NCBI RefSeq assembly: GCF_002245785.1
Contig: NZ_NNCE01000006.1
Span: 1 to 64,000 of the forward strand
Source of the DNA: Mycoplasma testudineum
GTDB taxonomy: Bacteria; Bacillota_I; Bacilli_A; Mycoplasmatales; Metamycoplasmataceae
Reading direction: 5' to 3'
DNA: 64,000 nucleotides
The position numbers were made by a program, and so were the translations under genes. Below the pieces are notes generated by a model, which saw only the letters and a program-made list of their open reading frames with translations, had not been told where the DNA came from and made no database searches. Position 1 is the first letter of the stretch. Each line of letters starts with the position of its first letter. Below are positions 1-16,228 of this stretch, piece after piece.

Positions 1-174
1 CTAAGGTAAAAATGAGACTTAATTTTAAGTTTCTAAAAAAAATAAAATTTTAAATCCGTTAATTTTTACTTGCTCCCTAAAATTTGTGATTAAGAACAAA
101 TTGATTTATGTAGTTAATAAACTATTTTCACATGTTTCTCATATGGATAAAAAGTCACAATTAAATTATGCAAA

Positions 175-202
175 AAACACAAATGCATTCACACTTGTGT
201 TT
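175..202 (-). terminator. Intrinsic terminator after glpF
   Basis: An 8-bp perfect inverted repeat (AAACACAA / TTGTGTTT) is followed on the minus strand by a run of T. It lies just beyond the glpF stop, so it probably ends the glpO-glpK-glpF transcript. The remaining bases 1-174 are AT-rich and show no gene. Confidence 0.7.
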
Positions 203-222
203 AAAATTTTTATAAATAAATA

Positions 223-974
223 TTAAGCAAATCTTGCTACTAAACCAATAATAACAGCTGCAATTGTTGGAGCTAAAACAGGTACTCATGCGTAGCCTCA
301 ATTAGCACCAATTTTAACTTTTTTAGTTTTAATTGCAACAAATGCTTCAGTAACTAAGAATGCTAATCTTGGACCTAAATCGCGAGCAGGATTAATTGCA
401 TAACCTGTTGATGATCCTAGTGAAATACCAATAGCTGTAACTATTAAAGTAACTGGAATTGGCCCTAAAATATTTGATCATGAATTACCACTTTTACCTA
501 AAGCAAAAATCATTCCTAATAATGCTAATGAACCAACTAGTTCGTAACTGAAGTTTTGAATTAAACCTTTTTCTTTAAAGTTAGAATAAGCTGGTCCTGT
601 ACAGTGACTTCCTCTTACTGTTTCTAAATCAGTTTCTTTAATGTGATTTCAGTTAATAAAATCTAACAATAAAGCTGCACTAAAAGCACCAAGTAATTGC
701 ATTAAAATAACTGGGACAAACTGCACTGCAGGTAAAAGTCCTGCGACAGTTGCATAAATTGTAACAATTGGGTTAATATGATTTGTAGAACCAACTGCAT
801 TAGCTGCAATTACTCCTAGAAATACTCCAAGTCCTCAACCAATTGCAACAACAATTCACTTACCAGGTTGGTTAGCAAACATTTTTGAATAACTAACAGA
901 AGCATTAACTCCTACACCAAAAATTATTAGTATAAATGTACCTAAAAATTCAGCACCTAAAATTGATCAATCCA

Positions 975-975
<1 letters not shown>
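223..975 (-). CDS. glpF: Glycerol uptake facilitator (aquaglyceroporin)
   Basis: A 250-aa hydrophobic MIP-family channel that admits glycerol for GlpK. The second half carries NPARDLGPR, where the Asp after NPAR is the glyceroporin signature. The first pore motif is NPI (NHINPIVT) rather than NPA, a mild deviation also found in some bacterial glycerol channels. Its ATG overlaps the last base of the glpK stop (TAATG), so it is the third gene of the glpO-glpK-glpF operon. Function is clear from family and context. Confidence 0.95.
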
Positions 976-2498
<1,523 letters not shown>

Positions 2499-2508
2499 AT
2501 TTTCCTTT

Positions 2509-3657
2509 TTAAATAACTTCAAACTTTGCATTAAAATTTGAGCGTTTTTTTAAATCTAAATTACTATCTTGAAGTAATTTGACAATTTCTAAAGCAATTG
2601 CAGGTGCAGAAGCAATCGCTGGCGATTGCATCCCGGCTGCATTGATAAAGTTTTTGTTTGATTTAGCAGCTTTAATAATAAAATCATTAGTTTCAATATC
2701 AATTGGACGCGAACCTGAAAAAACCATTGATGTTCTTTCTAAATCTAATGAAGGAACTATTTTTTTTCCAATTTTTCCAATGTAGTCATACATTTTTCTT
2801 GTAACTAATAATGTATCTTCTTTTGCCACTCCATCTTCTGCAGTTGGTCCTACTAAAATGTTTCCATCTAAAGTAGGTGTTACAATAACACCTTTACCGT
2901 GAATCGTTGGCACCATAAAACAAATTGAATTTACAATTCCTGATTGCGATGAATCAAGTACTCTATATTCGCCTCTTCGAGTTGTTAATTTAAAATCAGG
3001 ATAACCAGCCATTTGTGCAATTATGTCTGCATAATGTCCAGCTGCATTTATTATTCGTTTTGCAAATATTTTTTCATTTAAATTAATTTCAACTTCAAAG
3101 CCATCTTTAACTTCTTTTATAGCAGTCACTTTAGAATTTAGTTGTGTTTGTGTCCCATTTTGTTTTGAAGCACCAATAAATGCTTCAGTTGCTTTAACAG
3201 TATTAATTGCTCATGATGAAGTACACAATAATGCACCTTTAAGATCAGGATTTAAATTCGGTTCTTTTTTTAAGACTTCTTCTTTTGAAAGAACTTTCAT
3301 AAATTCAGCAGGTACTTTATTTGTTAAACCTCTTTGATAAAGCATATGAACATGTTTCATTTCTTCATCACTAAAAGCTATTATTAGTGAATCTAATTGT
3401 GCTCTTGGAAATGTTAAATCTTTAAAAACAATGTTTCTTCACATTTCGTTACCAAGAACATTTAACTTAGCTTCAAGTTTGCCAGGTTCTGGATCAAAAC
3501 CGCCATGTATTGCACCAGAATTACCTTTACTTGTTTCTTTTGCAAAGACAGGATTTTTTTCAACTAATAATGTTGTTAATTCATATTTTGCTAATTCATA
3601 AGCGATACTGGCGCCTATGATTCCGCCACCTATGATTAATACATCATATTTTCTCAT
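2509..3657 (-). CDS. glpO: Glycerol-3-phosphate oxidase (FAD, H2O2-forming)
   Basis: A 382-aa FAD-dependent oxidoreductase of the DAO fold. The N-terminus has the dinucleotide-binding [15 protein letters not shown] followed by the acidic strand end VEKN. The C-terminal part contains [20 protein letters not shown] and [15 protein letters not shown], typical of GlpO/GlpD-like oxidases. In pathogenic mycoplasmas GlpO oxidises glycerol-3-phosphate with O2 and releases H2O2, a cytotoxicity factor. Length and operon position match that enzyme. Ribosome-binding site AGGAAG precedes the ATG. Oxidase rather than dehydrogenase chemistry is inferred from the family. Confidence 0.9.
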
Positions 3658-3693
3658 AACTTCCTTTCTTCCTCTTTATAGGATTTTGTTATG

Positions 3694-3705
3694 AGATAAT
3701 TATCT
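3694..3705. promoter_or_regulatory. 12-bp palindrome upstream of glpO
   Basis: AGATAATTATCT is a perfect palindrome about 37 bp before the glpO start, overlapping the likely promoter. It could be an operator or simply an AT-rich -10 region. No regulator can be named. Confidence 0.25.
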
Positions 3706-3800
3706 ATGTAAATCTAAATCTTTATATTTATGATTTTTAATATTGAAAAAAATTTCCACATTTTCTCTTAATTTTTACAATTTTTAACTTAAAAATAAAA

Positions 3801-3829
3801 AATATGATAGAAGCGATGTCTATCATATT
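3801..3829 (-). terminator. Intrinsic terminator of the mnmA...greA-dNK operon
   Basis: A perfect 10-bp stem (AATATGATAG / CTATCATATT) with a 9-nt loop is followed on the minus strand by TTTTTATTTTT. It sits 8 bp past the stop of the deoxynucleoside kinase. Confidence 0.8.
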
Positions 3830-3836
3830 GCGTCAA

Positions 3837-4514
3837 TTAATTTTTGTGACTATATTTTATTTTCTCGGCTTTAGTAATTATTTCAACTAAATTAACAACT
3901 TCATTATAAACTTGCTTTTCAGTTTTTCCAACTGTATTTACAATTGTAAAAGGAATTTTATATTTAGTTGCCATTTCGATAAATTTAGGCTTATAAATGT
4001 CATGTAAATCTTTGAAATATTTCTTATTTAATTCAAAATTATCTACTTCGACTTGTCTACCTCTTTTAAGAATTCTTTTTGTAAAATTTTCAAAATCAAT
4101 ATCTAAGAAAATTGCAAAATCAGGAATTTCCTTTTCAAAAATCATCTTACTAAACAAAGAATCATAAGCTTCTATATATTTTGTTCCTTTAGGTAAAAGG
4201 TTTAAATAGGCAAATATATAATGCTCAATTGCAAAACGATCTAAAAAAATATGATCTTCAAATTTATTTAATTTTTTTTGATTAAAATCATCTAATATTT
4301 CATGAAACTTAGCTGAATGTGATTCTATTATGTAACTTTGAAATGACATTGTTAAATGTTCTTTTTTTTCATAAAGTCATTTCAAAAATGTATTAAATAT
4401 TTCATCACCTTCGGAAAATTCATCTAAAAAAAGTGATTTAGGATAACCTTTTTTTAGTTCTCTAACTAGAGAAGATTTTCCTGCGCTAATCATGCCAGAA
4501 ATACCAATTATCAC
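3837..4514 (-). CDS. Deoxyribonucleoside kinase (dAK/dGK family)
   Basis: A 225-aa salvage kinase phosphorylating deoxynucleosides, probably purine ones as in mycoplasmas. It has the P-loop GISGMISAGKSS, the LDRFAIEHYIF segment at the place of the family DRS motif, and an Arg-rich lid (KRGRQVEV). The start is a GTG with an AGAGG ribosome-binding site 6 nt upstream, placed in the greA tail 1 nt from its stop. Substrate preference cannot be read directly. It is the last gene of the operon. Confidence 0.88.
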
Positions 4515-4515
4515 T

Positions 4516-4989
4516 TTAAACCTCTAAAATTTCTGCGTTGTATTTTACAGGTGCATCAACTTCAACTGTTTCACCTTTAGTTGCTCCCATTAAACTTTTA
4601 GCTAATGAGCTTTCAAAAGAAATTAAATTGTTAAATGGATCTGCATCTAATTTTCCAACAATCTTAATATTAAAAATTTCATTAGTAGTTAAATTTTTAA
4701 ATTGCACCATTGAACCGATACCAACTGTTTTAGAAGTATTTTTCTTGATAATTACAGCATTAGAAATTATTTTTTCTAATTCAGAGATTCTATCTTCAAT
4801 AACACCTTGTTGTTCTCTAGCTGCATCATATTCAGCATTTTCAGAAAGATCACCTTGTGCTCTTGCTTCTTTGATTTCTTCAATCGCTTTTGGACGTTCA
4901 ACTTTTATTAAATGGTCCATTTCTTTTTTATATTCATCAAAAGTTTCTTTTGTTAAATGTATTGCGTTAATGTCGTGAATTTTTGACAT
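4516..4989 (-). CDS. greA: Transcription elongation factor GreA
   Basis: 157 aa, the normal GreA length. An N-terminal coiled coil carries the acidic tip GDLSENAEY, whose Asp and Glu chelate Mg2+ in the RNA polymerase active site. A C-terminal FKBP-like domain follows. It rescues backtracked RNA polymerase by stimulating transcript cleavage. AAGGAGAG lies just before the ATG. Confidence 0.97.
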   Translation of the reverse strand: MSKIHDINAIHLTKETFDEYKKEMDHLIKVERPKAIEEIKEARAQGDLSENAEYDAAREQQGVIEDRISELEKIISNAVIIKKNTSKTVGIGSMVQFKNLTTNEIFNIKIVGKLDADPFNNLISFESSLAKSLMGATKGETVEVDAPVKYNAEILEV

Positions 4990-4998
4990 GATCTCTCC

Positions 4999-5652
4999 TT
5001 AATTAAAATTTTTAGTTATAAAAGTAATCTTGTTTTTTACTTTAATTGTTTCGTGATGTTCCTTTAAATAATTTAAATGTTTTTGTAGGCTTTCAAAATC
5101 TTCTTTAATTAAATTATTACTATTTTCCACAATTATTAATGTGCCTTTTTCTTTTACATCTTTAATAAATGTGTCATAAGTTTTATTATAATCAAATTTT
5201 GATTTATTGATAATTAATGCATCATAATCATTTGAATTTTCTTCATTTATAAATTCTCTATAATCGGGAAAATCATTTTTGACTTTTTCAATTAATTCAT
5301 TATCAAATTCAGGATTAGTTATTTTAATAAATTGCAATTGTTTTCAAATCGATAAAGTTATAAAAATACTGTCATCACCTATTACTTTAATTTTTCTAAA
5401 TGAATTGCGATATAAAAAATTCAGTATTGTTTCTAAATCAAAAATATCAAATTTTGAACCAAGCGATTCTTTTAAATTCATATCAACATCACCACCATTT
5501 GGTCGATTAATTTTTGAATCTAAAATACTATTACCATCATTCATTTTTTTACGATACTTTTTAATCCAGAAACGAACTCAAATATAAAATCCTAATCCAC
5601 CAATTGTCACAACAACAGCTGAGACTAGTAAAATTATTTTTCAAAGTTCCAT
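4999..5652 (-). CDS. Membrane-anchored methyltransferase-like protein
   Basis: 217 aa. An N-terminal transmembrane helix (about residues 4-24) is followed by a basic stop-transfer and a cytosolic domain of about 180 aa. The domain has alternating strands and helices reminiscent of a SAM-methyltransferase fold (KIKVIGDDSIFI, YDALIINKS, KGTLIIVEN), but no clear glycine-rich SAM loop. Its place between ruvX and greA is where Firmicutes carry the O-methyltransferase YrrM/TrmR, so it may be a diverged relative. The ATG overlaps the previous stop by 1 nt. Catalytic activity is unproven. Confidence 0.6.
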
Positions 5653-5984
5653 TAATTGTTACCGCTTTTTAATCTTAATTCGTATTCTTTCATATAAGGA
5701 AATTCTTTTTCATAATAATTGAATAATCCAAAAACAAGATCTCTAACTTCTGAATCTTCTGTCATCGCTTGCATAAATAAATCTAAATAATATGTGTATT
5801 CACTAAGCAGTCCGATTATTTGAATAGATTCGTCTTCTTCAATTATTGTAGCCACTAAAATATCATCGCCAATATAAACGAAAATTAGTTCTTCATCTTC
5901 TTCTGGAATTATTAATAATCCAATTCCTTCAGTTGAATCTTCAAAAACCATTGATCTATCTTCTATTTCTTTTTCTATATTCAT
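5652..5984 (-). CDS. Acidic conserved protein in the YrzB (DUF1292) position
   Basis: 110 aa, strongly acidic, with no transmembrane segment. Beta-rich segments (GIGLLIIPEEDEELIFVYIG, ILVATIIEEDES) are followed by a helical C-terminus. Position immediately after ruvX matches yrzB in Bacillus, a DUF1292 protein of unknown role, but similarity by eye is weak. AGGAG precedes the ATG at a good distance. Confidence 0.6.
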   Translation of the reverse strand: MNIEKEIEDRSMVFEDSTEGIGLLIIPEEDEELIFVYIGDDILVATIIEEDESIQIIGLLSEYTYYLDLFMQAMTEDSEVRDLVFGLFNYYEKEFPYMKEYELRLKSGNN

Positions 5985-5992
5985 GATTGCTC

Positions 5993-6406
5993 CTAAAAAT
6001 TATTTAGATATTCATTTAGAATTATTACCGCTGCTAAAACATCTTTATGATTTTTTGCTTTCGTACTTGAAATTTTACCTTGTTTTAAAATTTCTTTGGC
6101 TTTTTTGGTACTTAACCTTTCATCTACTAAGTAAACTGGCAAATTAAATTGTGATTCAAGTAATAGTTTAAAATCTTCAATCATTTCAGTGGTTTGACTT
6201 TTAGTTCCTGTTTGTCTAAGTGGATATCCCAAAACAAATGATTCGATTTTAAATTCATCAAATAACGTTGCAATATGTTTAATAAGTGAATTAAAATCAT
6301 ATTCCTTAAAAAAGTAATTTTCCAAAGGATTAGCAAACATTTTGAATGGATCACTAATAGCAATTCCACATGATCTTGAACCTAAATCTAAACCAACAAT
6401 TCTCAT
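5993..6406 (-). CDS. ruvX: Holliday junction resolvase-like RuvX (YqgF)
   Basis: 137 aa with the RNase H-like opening MRIVGLDLGSRSCGIAISDP and the later VDERLSTKKA segment, both typical of YqgF/RuvX. Family members act on pre-16S rRNA 5' ends and/or Holliday junctions; which applies here is not shown. The ATG abuts the alaS stop with no gap, and its ribosome-binding site AAGGAATT lies in the alaS tail. Confidence 0.94.
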   Translation of the reverse strand: MRIVGLDLGSRSCGIAISDPFKMFANPLENYFFKEYDFNSLIKHIATLFDEFKIESFVLGYPLRQTGTKSQTTEMIEDFKLLLESQFNLPVYLVDERLSTKKAKEILKQGKISSTKAKNHKDVLAAVIILNEYLNNF

Positions 6407-8993
6407 CTATTTTAATTCCTTTATAAAATCACAAACACCTTGCATCATTTTTGAATTACCGCCACCTTTTAGGTTGTATTCATTTTGAAAATAAGCTCAT
6501 AATTTTTTAGAATCATTATTTTCACTTGTGATTACAATTTTATATTTATCACCACTAATTTTTGATAAAAGTAAAATAAATGAATTAGGTTTTTCTGAAC
6601 GTAAAGCTGCTGCTTGAGAACTTAGAATAGAACTATCAACATTCGAATTTCAAAAAATATCCATATCATCTATACTTAGTTTTTGTAATTCTAAATTATT
6701 GCTAACTTTATTTGCTGAAGATTTAATAAGGTTTTTTAATATTAGCCTCAACTCATCAATTAAATTTCTTTTAGAATTAATTTCATCAATCGATTTTACA
6801 TACTCTACCTTATTGATATCAAAATTACTATCTAAACTTACAATTTTATCAACAATAGATTTTTGCTCAATATCTAATTTTTCAATTTCGGATTTAATAA
6901 ATTTATTAACTTGTTTATGAGTTGTTACTGCGCTTATTCTATAAATTCCAGTACCTTTATTTTCAACACTTGTTATTTTAAAATCTTCAATAAATTCAGT
7001 ATTTTTAATGTGTGTTCCACCACATAAATCGCTTGTAATTCCTGGAAAACTAACCACTCTTACATTACTTGGGTCCATATATTCTGTTTCTTCTATGGTT
7101 ATAATTACACCCATTTTTTTAGCATTTTCAACATCTGTATTTGAATAAACACGATCAACTTTTGCATTGATATATGATTTTACTCTTTGCTCAATTTCAA
7201 ATATTTCTTTTAGTGTTGGTTTTGAATTTGCAGGCATGTCAAAAGTTAATCTATTTTCATTATTGTTTGAACCAAGCTGTTTAATTTCCATTCCAAATTG
7301 TTCACGCAATGATTTGAAAAGCAAATGTGTACCAGAATGGTTTCTTTCTAAATTTGTTCTATTGTTTTTATCTATAAAACTTTTAACAGGTTTAGAAATA
7401 TCGATACTTCCTTGAACTTTATGAATATGATTACCGTGTTTATCTTTGAAAATTTCTAAAACAGCAATTTTGTTATCGCCTTGCAACATATAACCTTGAT
7501 CATGTTTTTGTCCACCACCAGTAGCATAAAATGGTGTTTCGTTTAATATTAAGTATGAAATATCTTTTGAATTACTTTTATTAATTTCAGCATTAGTGTT
7601 TGCAAGAAATAAAATATTACTTTCATTTTCTAAAAGATCATAACCAACAAATGAACCTATTTTTTTTGTTATTAAAGCAAGTGAATTGATAACAGACTTC
7701 ATTGCTTGAGAATTGTTGCTTCTTGATTTATTTGCATGCTCATCTCTATATTTATCAATTTCTTTTAAATTAAGATTTATCCCTTTTTCAAATAGAATTT
7801 CTTTTGTTAATTCAACCGGATATCCATATGTTTCAAATAATCTTCATGCAATTTTTGAATCAAATTTTTTGGAATTTTGGCGTGACATTTCCTTTTCTAA
7901 AAGTTTAAGACCTGAATCTATTGTCTTAGAAAAAATGCGTTCTTCTTTTTGAATTATTTGGCTAACTTTTTCTGAATCAAAATCAAAAATTAAGGCATTT
8001 TTGATAATTGGTGTTAGTTTATATAAAAATGTTTGTTCTTTAATTCCTAATTTATAAGCCATTCTATAAGAACGTCTAATTAATCTTCTAATTATGTAAC
8101 CACGACCTATATTAGAAGGTTTAACACCATCAGCTATAGCATTAACGGCTGAACGCATATGATCGGCAATAACTTTAAAAGCAGTATTTATTTCAGTTTG
8201 TTTAGGTTCATTTACAAAGTAATTTTCAATATCATATTTTTTACCTGAAAGCTTTTCAATTTCAGCAATTATTGGTAAAAATAAATCAGTGTCATAATTT
8301 GTTGGAGCATCTTGCAATATTGATGTGATTCTTTCTAATCCTGCACCAGTATCGATATTTTTGGATTTTAGTTCACTATAATTATTTTTACCATCGTTAT
8401 TAAAAGTTGAAAAAACAAGATTTCAAATTTCAATGTATCGATCATTTTCAAGATCCTGTTCTAAAATTTCAATTCCTCTTGAATCATATTTTTGACCACG
8501 ATCATAAAAAATTTCACTATTAGGACCGCAAGGACCTAAACCAACATCTCAGAAATTAGTATCTCGTCCGCCTTTAATTATTTTTGATTTTGGGATTCCT
8601 AAATCTATTCAATTTTGATAAGCTTCTTCATCTTCTTTATAGACTGTATAAAAAAGTTTTTCAGGGTCCATTTTTAATACATCAATTAGAAATTCTAAAG
8701 CTCACTTTTGAGCTTCTTTTTTAAAATAATCACCGATTGAAAAATTACCAAGCATTTCAAAAAATGTATGATGTCTTGCTGTTACACCAACATTTTCAAT
8801 ATCATTTGTTCTTATTGCTTTTTGTGAATTAACTAATCTTAAAGCTGGTGGTTTTTTTTCACCTGTAAAGTATGGTTTTAAAGTAGCAACACCTGAATTA
8901 ATTCATAACAAAGATGGATCATTAATTGGAACTAGAGATTTGCTTTCTAAATAAAAATGATTTTTTGAAACAAAAAAATCAATTCATTTTTGT

Positions 8994-9022
<29 letters not shown>
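6407..9022 (-). CDS. alaS: Alanyl-tRNA synthetase
   Basis: 871 aa. The class II catalytic core at the N-terminus includes [20 protein letters not shown] and [14 protein letters not shown]. It is followed by the editing domain with zinc-binding NHSGTHLLF (HxxxH) and CGGTH motifs, and a C-terminal oligomerisation region. The gene overlaps the mnmA end by about 29 nt. The start may be this ATG or the adjacent one 3 nt upstream (9025). No T-box leader is present; the gene relies on the mnmA transcript. Confidence 0.97.
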
Positions 9023-13948
<4,926 letters not shown>

Positions 13949-14045
13949 ACATCATCCTTAATAAATAACATTTTCGAAATATTTCGTATATTATAGCAAA
14001 CAAAAAATAATCTAATTTTTTTAGAATCGCTAAATTAAATTAAAA

Positions 14046-14063
14046 AACCGCTAATATGCGGTT
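14046..14063 (-). terminator. Intrinsic terminator of infC-rpmI-rplT
   Basis: A 6-bp stem (AACCGC / GCGGTT) is followed on the minus strand by TTTTTTAATTT, 6 bp past the rplT stop. Confidence 0.75.
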
Positions 14064-14069
14064 AAAAAA

Positions 14070-14420
14070 TTAAGAATTTTTCTTCGCTATTTCAATTAAT
14101 AATAGGAATGTTTTTTCTTCACGAATAGCAAGTTCTGAAAGCATTTTTCTATTAATTTTAATATTAGCTTTTTTAAGTCCATTTACAAATTTTGAATATG
14201 AAATTCCATGCATTCTTGTAGCAGCATTAATTCTAGCGATTCATAATTTTCTAAAATCTCTTTTAACTTGTTTTCTATCTCTAAAAGCATAGGTTCATGA
14301 CTTAACAACAGCTTGTTTTGCAACTTTAAATCCAACTGATTTGTGACCTCAGTATCCTTTTGCAAGCTTTAGTCATTTTTTTCTTCTTTGTCGTGTGACA
14401 GGTCCTGTTTTAACTCTCAT
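14070..14420 (-). CDS. rplT: 50S ribosomal protein L20
   Basis: 116 aa, normal L20 length, opening [20 protein letters not shown] with [20 protein letters not shown]. It binds 23S rRNA early in assembly and in Firmicutes represses its own operon through the leader RNA. A good GGAGG-type ribosome-binding site precedes the ATG. Confidence 0.98.
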
Positions 14421-14429
14421 GAATTCCTC

Positions 14430-14618
14430 CTATATTAGATCTTTCAGTCTTTTGTAATCACTTGGGTGCATTAGTCCACCTTTACGTGATTGTCTTTTTT
14501 GTTTTGTTGTTTTATTTTGCGCTAAGTGAGATCGATAAGCGGCACCTCTTTTTACTTTACCGGTACCTGTAATTTTAACTCTCTTTTTAAGTGAGCTTTT
14601 AGTCTTCATTTTTGGCAT
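14430..14618 (-). CDS. rpmI: 50S ribosomal protein L35
   Basis: 62 aa, [20 protein letters not shown], standard L35. The ATG chosen starts MPKMKT; an ATG 3 nt upstream is also possible. GGAGA precedes it inside the infC tail, which overlaps by 20 nt. Confidence 0.97.
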   Translation of the reverse strand: MPKMKTKSSLKKRVKITGTGKVKRGAAYRSHLAQNKTTKQKRQSRKGGLMHPSDYKRLKDLI

Positions 14619-15213
14619 CATGGTCTCCTTTGTTTATCTGCTCTTCTTTTTGGTATTTAGCAATTTTTTTCTTGTCAGGATGAATAATCATATCTAGGAA
14701 TTTACCAGCATTTAACGTTCGATCTTTGTCAATTTTGGCAACATCTTCAATTAATGCAAAAAAGCGTTTTAAAGTTTCGTGACCAATTTCTTGGTGAGCT
14801 AATTCTCTTCCTCTAAATTTTAAAGAGATTTTAACTCTATCTCCTTCAAGTAAAAATTCACGAGTCTTTTTAGCTTTATTTTTTAGGTCATTTTCACCAA
14901 TTAATGGAGTCAATCTTATTTGACGATTTTTAATTGTTGTTTGCTTTTCTTTAAGTTCTTTTTCTTTTTTCTTTGATTGATACTTATATTTACCATAATC
15001 TAAAATTCTAGCAATAGGTCTTGGGTCGACACGAATTAAAAACAGATCTTTACGTTTTGAATTTGCTAAATCTAGTGCTTCATTTTTAGGCATTATTCCT
15101 AAATTTTCTCCATTTTCATCTATAACATACATTTTTTTAAAAGGTATTGCGTCGTTGATAAATGTGTCGTCGTTATTGATAGCTTTTTTTGATTTTTTAT
15201 TTGGTTGATTCAT
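14599..15213 (-). CDS. infC: Translation initiation factor IF-3
   Basis: 204 aa. The N-domain ([20 protein letters not shown]) and C-domain ([20 protein letters not shown]) are both clear, followed by a charged tail. IF-3 monitors start-codon choice and prevents early subunit joining. Unlike many infC genes the start is ATG, not ATT. No unusual start codon is in frame upstream, because a TAG closes the frame 15 nt before the ATG. AGGAG lies rather far (19 nt) upstream. Confidence 0.95.
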   Translation of the reverse strand: MNQPNKKSKKAINNDDTFINDAIPFKKMYVIDENGENLGIMPKNEALDLANSKRKDLFLIRVDPRPIARILDYGKYKYQSKKKEKELKEKQTTIKNRQIRLTPLIGENDLKNKAKKTREFLLEGDRVKISLKFRGRELAHQEIGHETLKRFFALIEDVAKIDKDRTLNAGKFLDMIIHPDKKKIAKYQKEEQINKGDHDAKNED

Positions 15214-15251
15214 AGATTTTGATTTTTTCTAACTCCTGGTTTAATAAAAAA

Positions 15252-15267
15252 AGTGGACTAATCCACT
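15252..15267 (-). terminator. Attenuator hairpin in the infC leader
   Basis: A 6-bp stem (AGTGGA / TCCACT) with a 4-nt loop is followed on the minus strand by TTTTTTTATT. It lies about 40 nt upstream of infC, inside the 5'UTR rather than after a gene, as expected of a regulatory terminator. Confidence 0.7.
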
Positions 15268-15368
15268 CCCCTATATAACTAAAAAATAATTAAAAAATAA
15301 TTATTAAATTGTAGCTATGCCCACAGTTTAGACCATCAGGCGAGAAGTGATTCTACTTTCTGCAATTT
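15252..15368 (-). ncRNA. Structured infC-rpmI-rplT leader (L20-leader-like)
   Basis: Between the promoter and the attenuator the RNA can close a long stem: AAATTG pairs with CAATTT and, inside it, GTAG pairs with CTAC, enclosing about 35 nt of comparatively GC-rich sequence. The attenuator then follows, and an AT-rich spacer lies between the two. In Bacillus the same operon is controlled by L20 binding a leader that toggles a terminator. Position and architecture fit, but correspondence to the known L20 leader was not established at sequence level. Confidence 0.55.
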
Positions 15369-15380
15369 AATTGCTTATTA

Positions 15381-15389
15381 AATATACCA
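15381..15389 (-). promoter_or_regulatory. Extended -10 promoter for infC operon
   Basis: On the minus strand TGG-TATATT fits an extended -10 (TGnTATAAT-type) about 13 nt before the structured leader. No convincing -35 is visible, which is usual in mycoplasmas. Confidence 0.4.
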
Positions 15390-15391
15390 CA

Positions 15392-16228
15392 TTATTTATA
15401 ATTATTTTTTTTATTTTTAATTGACTCAATTAGATTCGAAAATAAAGATAAAACAGTAATTGGTCCAATACTACCTAATGGCGGTGCTATGGCTGAAGCT
15501 TTATCTTTTACAGAATCCAAATCAACATCTCCAAAAGTTTTGTTATCAATTTTTGTAAATCCAGCGTCAATTAAAATGGCACCTTTTTTAATATTTTGCT
15601 GCTTTATTAAATTTATGACTCCTGTAGCTACAATTAAAATATCGCACTTTTCGGTCCCATTAATTGTTGTACTTTTATCAAAAACCGTAACTTTTTCATT
15701 AATTTTTGAAAGTATGTGAAAAAGTGGTTTTCCAATCAATCTGGATTTACCAACTATACCAACTGATAAATTTTTGTAATCAATTTTATGATAGTCCATG
15801 AATAGTAAAATTGCTTGAGCGGTGGCTGGCTTAATGAAGTATTCATTTTGATTTAAAATAATACTATTTTGATTTTTATCGCCTAACCCGTCAGTGTCTT
15901 TAAATTGATCGACCGAATTTAAAATTTTAACCCTATCTAAATGATTTGGTAATGGTAATTGAATAATTATTCCATCCATACTTTCATTTAATTTTGATAT
16001 TGACTTAATAATTTCATCTTGTGTAACGAATTCATCAAAATTAATTAAATGACCGCTCACTCCAATTTCTTCTGCCATTTTCAATTTGGCATTAACATAA
16101 ACTAATGAAGAAGGATTTTGTCCAACTAAGACTATTGCTAATTTTGGTTTGCTTTTTAATTTTTCAATTTCTGATTTTAGGTTTTCTTTTAATTCGACAG
16201 CCATTATTTTGCTTGTCAATTTAATCAT
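15392..16228 (-). CDS. folD: Methylenetetrahydrofolate dehydrogenase / cyclohydrolase
   Basis: 278 aa. The YVNAKLKMAEEIG segment carries the catalytic Tyr and Lys. GIVGKSRLIGKPLFHIL is the FolD nucleotide-binding signature. The C-terminal APPLGSIGPITVLSL is the family PGGVGPMT region, here with PLGSIGP. It interconverts methylene-, methenyl- and formyl-THF in the cytosol. The gene overlaps the valS end by 8 nt. Confidence 0.95.
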   Translation of the reverse strand: MIKLTSKIMAVELKENLKSEIEKLKSKPKLAIVLVGQNPSSLVYVNAKLKMAEEIGVSGHLINFDEFVTQDEIIKSISKLNESMDGIIIQLPLPNHLDRVKILNSVDQFKDTDGLGDKNQNSIILNQNEYFIKPATAQAILLFMDYHKIDYKNLSVGIVGKSRLIGKPLFHILSKINEKVTVFDKSTTINGTEKCDILIVATGVINLIKQQNIKKGAILIDAGFTKIDNKTFGDVDLDSVKDKASAIAPPLGSIGPITVLSLFSNLIESIKNKKNNYK

